Source: Actinomycetota bacterium (GTDB lineage: Bacteria > Actinomycetota > Actinomycetes > Actinomycetales > Microbacteriaceae). From it: a DNA stretch of 7,845 bases. A program made the position numbers and the translations under genes. The notes under the pieces are model-generated. The model was given only the letters and a program-made list of their open reading frames with translations. It was not told the DNA's origin and ran no database searches. Numbering within the stretch: position 1 is the first letter of the stretch; each line of letters opens with the position of its first letter. This document shows, one piece after another, positions 6,207-7,845 of this stretch. The stretch lies in NCBI GenBank assembly GCA_009703545.1, contig WLFX01000042.1:1-7845 (forward strand), read 5' to 3'.

Positions 6207-7117
6207 AAATGAGTTTCGTCCTCATTGAGGCTTGGAATGGAGTTCGTCGCAATATCTCGATGGTCGTTTCGGTCATCTTGGTGACCCTCGTCTCGCTGAC
6301 GTTCGTAGGCTCGGCCGCATTGCTGCAATTGCAAATCGGCAACATGAAGTCGTATTGGTATGACAAGGCGCAGGTCGCGGTTTATTTGTGTACACAGTAT
6401 TCGACGCTTGGCGCATGTGACCAGCAAGAGGCGAGCGCTGACCAGATCGCCGCGGTCCAAGCGCAACTGGATTCGGACACGCTCACGCCCTATATCGACA
6501 AGTGGTATTTCGAAAGCCACGACGATGCCTACAAAAACTTCACCAAGCAGTTCAAGGGAAGTCCGGTCGTAGACCTTGTCACGCCGGACCTGTTGCCCCA
6601 AACATTTTGGGTGAATCTCAAGGACCCCACGCAGTCTGCCCTCATTTTTGAAGCGCTGGGCGGTATGAGCGGCGTCGAGTCGGTTATCGACCAACGGTCC
6701 TACCTCGACGGGATTTTCTCAATGCTCAACGCCGCGAGTCTGACGGCCGTTGGCCTGGCGGTATTGATGCTTGTAGCCGCTGCGTTGCTCATCGCGACAA
6801 CAATCCGACTCTCAGCCTTCTCTCGTCGTCGCGAACTCGCAATCATGCGCCTCGTCGGTGCGTCGAACTGGTTTATCCAAACACCATTCATTGTGGAGGG
6901 AGTTGTGGCCGCGACAATTGGGTCAGTTCTCGCCTGCGGCGCGATAGCAGGCATTGTCGTGTTCTTCGTCGACGGGTTTCTTGCGTCAGCTCTGCCCACG
7001 ACGTCATTCATCACGCTCGCCGACATCTGGATTGTGTTCCCCGGGTTGCTCTTCGCTGGCGCGGTTCTTGCGGCGACGAGCGCCTACGTCGCCATTTCTC
7101 GTTACCTTCGCGTCTAA
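6203..7117 (+). CDS. ftsX: Cell division membrane protein FtsX
   Basis: The 304-residue membrane partner of FtsE. The order of parts is the standard FtsX topology: membrane segment 1 (about 19-44), a large extracellular domain (about 45-175), then membrane segments 2 (178-202), 3 (228-257) and 4 (275-298). The cytoplasmic loop [20 protein letters not shown] (207-226) is the MacB/FtsX-family coupling segment that contacts the ATPase. The extracellular domain has two Cys (C63 in VYLC, C72 in GAC), spaced to form a small disulfide-closed loop as seen in many actinobacterial FtsX sequences; it is the expected docking part for a peptidoglycan hydrolase. The ATGA overlap with ftsE and its own ribosome site ensure matched production. 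It is followed by a 56-bp gap with a promoter-like box for smpB. Confidence 0.96.
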   Translation: MKMSFVLIEAWNGVRRNISMVVSVILVTLVSLTFVGSAALLQLQIGNMKSYWYDKAQVAVYLCTQYSTLGACDQQEASADQIAAVQAQLDSDTLTPYIDKWYFESHDDAYKNFTKQFKGSPVVDLVTPDLLPQTFWVNLKDPTQSALIFEALGGMSGVESVIDQRSYLDGIFSMLNAASLTAVGLAVLMLVAAALLIATTIRLSAFSRRRELAIMRLVGASNWFIQTPFIVEGVVAATIGSVLACGAIAGIVVFFVDGFLASALPTTSFITLADIWIVFPGLLFAGAVLAATSAYVAISRYLRV

Positions 7118-7125
7118 CCCGGATG

Positions 7126-7131
7126 TAAACT
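7126..7131 (+). promoter_or_regulatory. Probable -10 hexamer (TAAACT) for smpB
   Basis: TAAACT in the 56-bp ftsX-smpB gap fits TAnnnT and would start a transcript near 7138 with a leader of about 35 nt. The leader carries the strong ribosome site AAGGGGG at 7161-7167. No clear -35 was found. Confidence 0.5.
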
Positions 7132-7173
7132 GGAGGGCTTGGACTCACCAGATGACCGGAAAGGGGGTGCGCC

Positions 7174-7650
7174 ATGCCAAAGGAACTAGGCGAAAAAGTC
7201 GTTGCGACGAACCGCAAGGCGCGCCACGATTATCACATCGAGGACACGTTCGAGTGCGGCCTCTCGCTGGTCGGTACCGAAGTCAAGGCACTGCGTTTGG
7301 GCAAGGCGTCACTCGTTGACGGTTGGGCACAGATTGTCGACGGTGAAATGTGGATGGAATCTGTTCACATCCCCGAGTACACGCAGGGCACGTGGACAAA
7401 CCACGCGACGAGGCGCAAGCGCAAGTTGTTGCTGCACCGTGCCGAGATCATCAAGATCTCGCACCGCATCCACGACGGCGGGTACACGCTCGTCCCGTTG
7501 AAGATTTATTTCAAGGACGGTCGTGCCAAGGTCGAACTGGCGATCGCCAAGGGGAAAAAGGACTACGACAAGCGTCACACCCTGCGGGAAAAAGAAGACA
7601 AGCGCGAGGCCGAGCGCGCGATGAAGTCCAAACGTCTGCGCGGGGAATAA
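7174..7650 (+). CDS. smpB: SsrA-binding protein SmpB
   Basis: The 158-residue protein partner of tmRNA in trans-translation; it carries tmRNA into the empty A site of stalled ribosomes and mimics a tRNA anticodon arm with its tail. Family landmarks are [10 protein letters not shown] (11-20), [18 protein letters not shown] (34-51) for tmRNA binding, [21 protein letters not shown] (start near 69), and [27 protein letters not shown] (103-129). The C-terminal tail starts at DYDKR (130-134) and is highly basic and helical ([19 protein letters not shown]), as required for decoding-centre contacts. Length is normal. The start at 7174 has a strong ribosome site (AAGGGGG, 7161-7167, 6-nt spacing). Its RNA partner gene ssrA begins about 90 bp downstream on the same strand, the common actinobacterial arrangement. 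Confidence 0.98.
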   Translation: MPKELGEKVVATNRKARHDYHIEDTFECGLSLVGTEVKALRLGKASLVDGWAQIVDGEMWMESVHIPEYTQGTWTNHATRRKRKLLLHRAEIIKISHRIHDGGYTLVPLKIYFKDGRAKVELAIAKGKKDYDKRHTLREKEDKREAERAMKSKRLRGE

Positions 7651-7670
7651 GTGATGTCGGACGAGCGTTC

Positions 7671-7676
7671 TATAAT
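7671..7676 (+). promoter_or_regulatory. Consensus -10 box (TATAAT) for ssrA
   Basis: A perfect TATAAT sits in the smpB-ssrA gap; a transcript would start near 7683, about 57 nt before the predicted mature 5' end of tmRNA (7740), which RNase P would then generate. The -35 region (around 7648-7653, TAAGTG) is poor. Confidence 0.6.
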
Positions 7677-7684
7677 CGTGAAGC

Positions 7685-7716
7685 ACCCGAAAGGGTTTTG
7701 AAAACTCAACAGTGTG
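7685..7716 (+). promoter_or_regulatory. ssrA leader: GNRA-capped hairpin plus rRNA-leader boxA-like motif
   Basis: ACCC-GAAA-GGGT (7685-7696) forms a short hairpin with a GNRA tetraloop. It is followed by TTTTGAAAACTCAACAGTG (7696-7714), which from memory resembles the boxA region of actinobacterial rRNA leaders (TTTGAGAACTCAATAGTG type). The same GGGT can instead pair with the following AACTC (7693-7698 with 7702-7707, one G-U), so two exclusive folds are possible. The hairpin followed by a short T run could also be read as a weak terminator for smpB. The match is visible; the function is inferred. Confidence 0.45.
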
Positions 7717-7739
7717 GAATGTGACTCGCCTCCCAGCAT

Positions 7740-7845
7740 GGGGATGATCGGTTTCGACAGTGCGTCTAAGCCGGAAAGAAGCGGGTCGAGGATGCAGGGT
7801 TATCTCGTAAACGCCCCTTGCAAACCAATAGGTGCCAACGCAAAG
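7740..7845 (+). ncRNA. ssrA: Transfer-messenger RNA (tmRNA), 5' part
   Basis: The 5' end GGGGATGATCGGTTTCGACAG is the hallmark of one-piece tmRNA: the acceptor strand GGGGATG followed by the conserved D-loop-like GGTTTCGACAG. The pseudoknot-1 region follows (GGTCGAGGATGCAGGGTTATCTCG, in part, 7786-7808). The tag frame then begins at the resume codon GCC (7834-7836) after CAATAGGT, giving Ala-Asn-Ala-Lys before the window ends. With the alanine carried by tmRNA, the added tag would start AANAK. The tag's end (normally ALAA in actinobacteria), pseudoknots 2-4 and the T arm lie beyond the window. It works with SmpB, encoded just upstream, to rescue stalled ribosomes and mark products for proteolysis. 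Confidence 0.96.

Noticed and set aside
1..7845. CRISPR array, insertion sequence or tRNA
   Set aside because: No regularly spaced repeats, transposase motifs, terminal inverted repeats or tRNA cloverleaf signals were seen; the only RNA gene is the partial tmRNA.

Overview
The window looks like chromosomal DNA of a moderately GC-rich actinobacterium, possibly a relative of the Microbacteriaceae. The reasons are the gene order prfB-ftsE-ftsX-smpB-ssrA, the TadE/TadG-like pair in front of prfB, TAnnCT -10-like hexamers close to start codons, and a tmRNA whose tag reading frame opens with GCC. The family-level guess is inference; the genes are well supported.

Left part (1-3272) is an accessory catabolic cassette. 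It holds the 3' end of a class-I glutamine-amidotransferase-fold gene, probably gamma-glutamyl-GABA hydrolase (PuuD-like). Next come two leftward, translationally overlapping genes for a soluble Cache-domain protein and a FadR-type GntR regulator. A rightward succinate-semialdehyde dehydrogenase (GabD1-like) diverges from the regulator. PuuD makes GABA and SSADH is the last step of the GABA shunt, so the cassette is best read as polyamine/GABA catabolism under local control. The 61-bp divergent gap contains an exact match to the FadR-subfamily operator consensus TNGTNNNACNA (1849-1859), with further TCGT/ACGA inverted repeats around it.

Middle part (3273-4182) holds two small, stop/start-overlapping membrane-anchored proteins of the TadE and TadG types. 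The first has a clean prepilin-peptidase site (G|SASLEF). No pilin, ATPase or TadB/C gene is visible next to them.

Right part (4195-7845) is the conserved block: release factor 2 (prfB, without the E. coli-type frameshift), the cell-division ABC-type pair FtsE and FtsX (ATGA overlap), SmpB, and the first 106 nt of tmRNA (ssrA). SmpB and tmRNA together rescue stalled ribosomes; FtsEX controls septal peptidoglycan hydrolysis.

The least routine observations are: (1) the coupled FadR-Cache pair, which may be a two-protein ligand-sensing switch; (2) the ssrA leader, with a TATAAT box, a GNRA-capped hairpin and a motif resembling the actinobacterial rRNA-leader antitermination box; (3) a tail-to-tail 4-nt stop overlap at 328-331; (4) a likely leaderless ftsE transcript. 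No mobile element, CRISPR array or tRNA was seen, and no gap between genes exceeds 90 bases.
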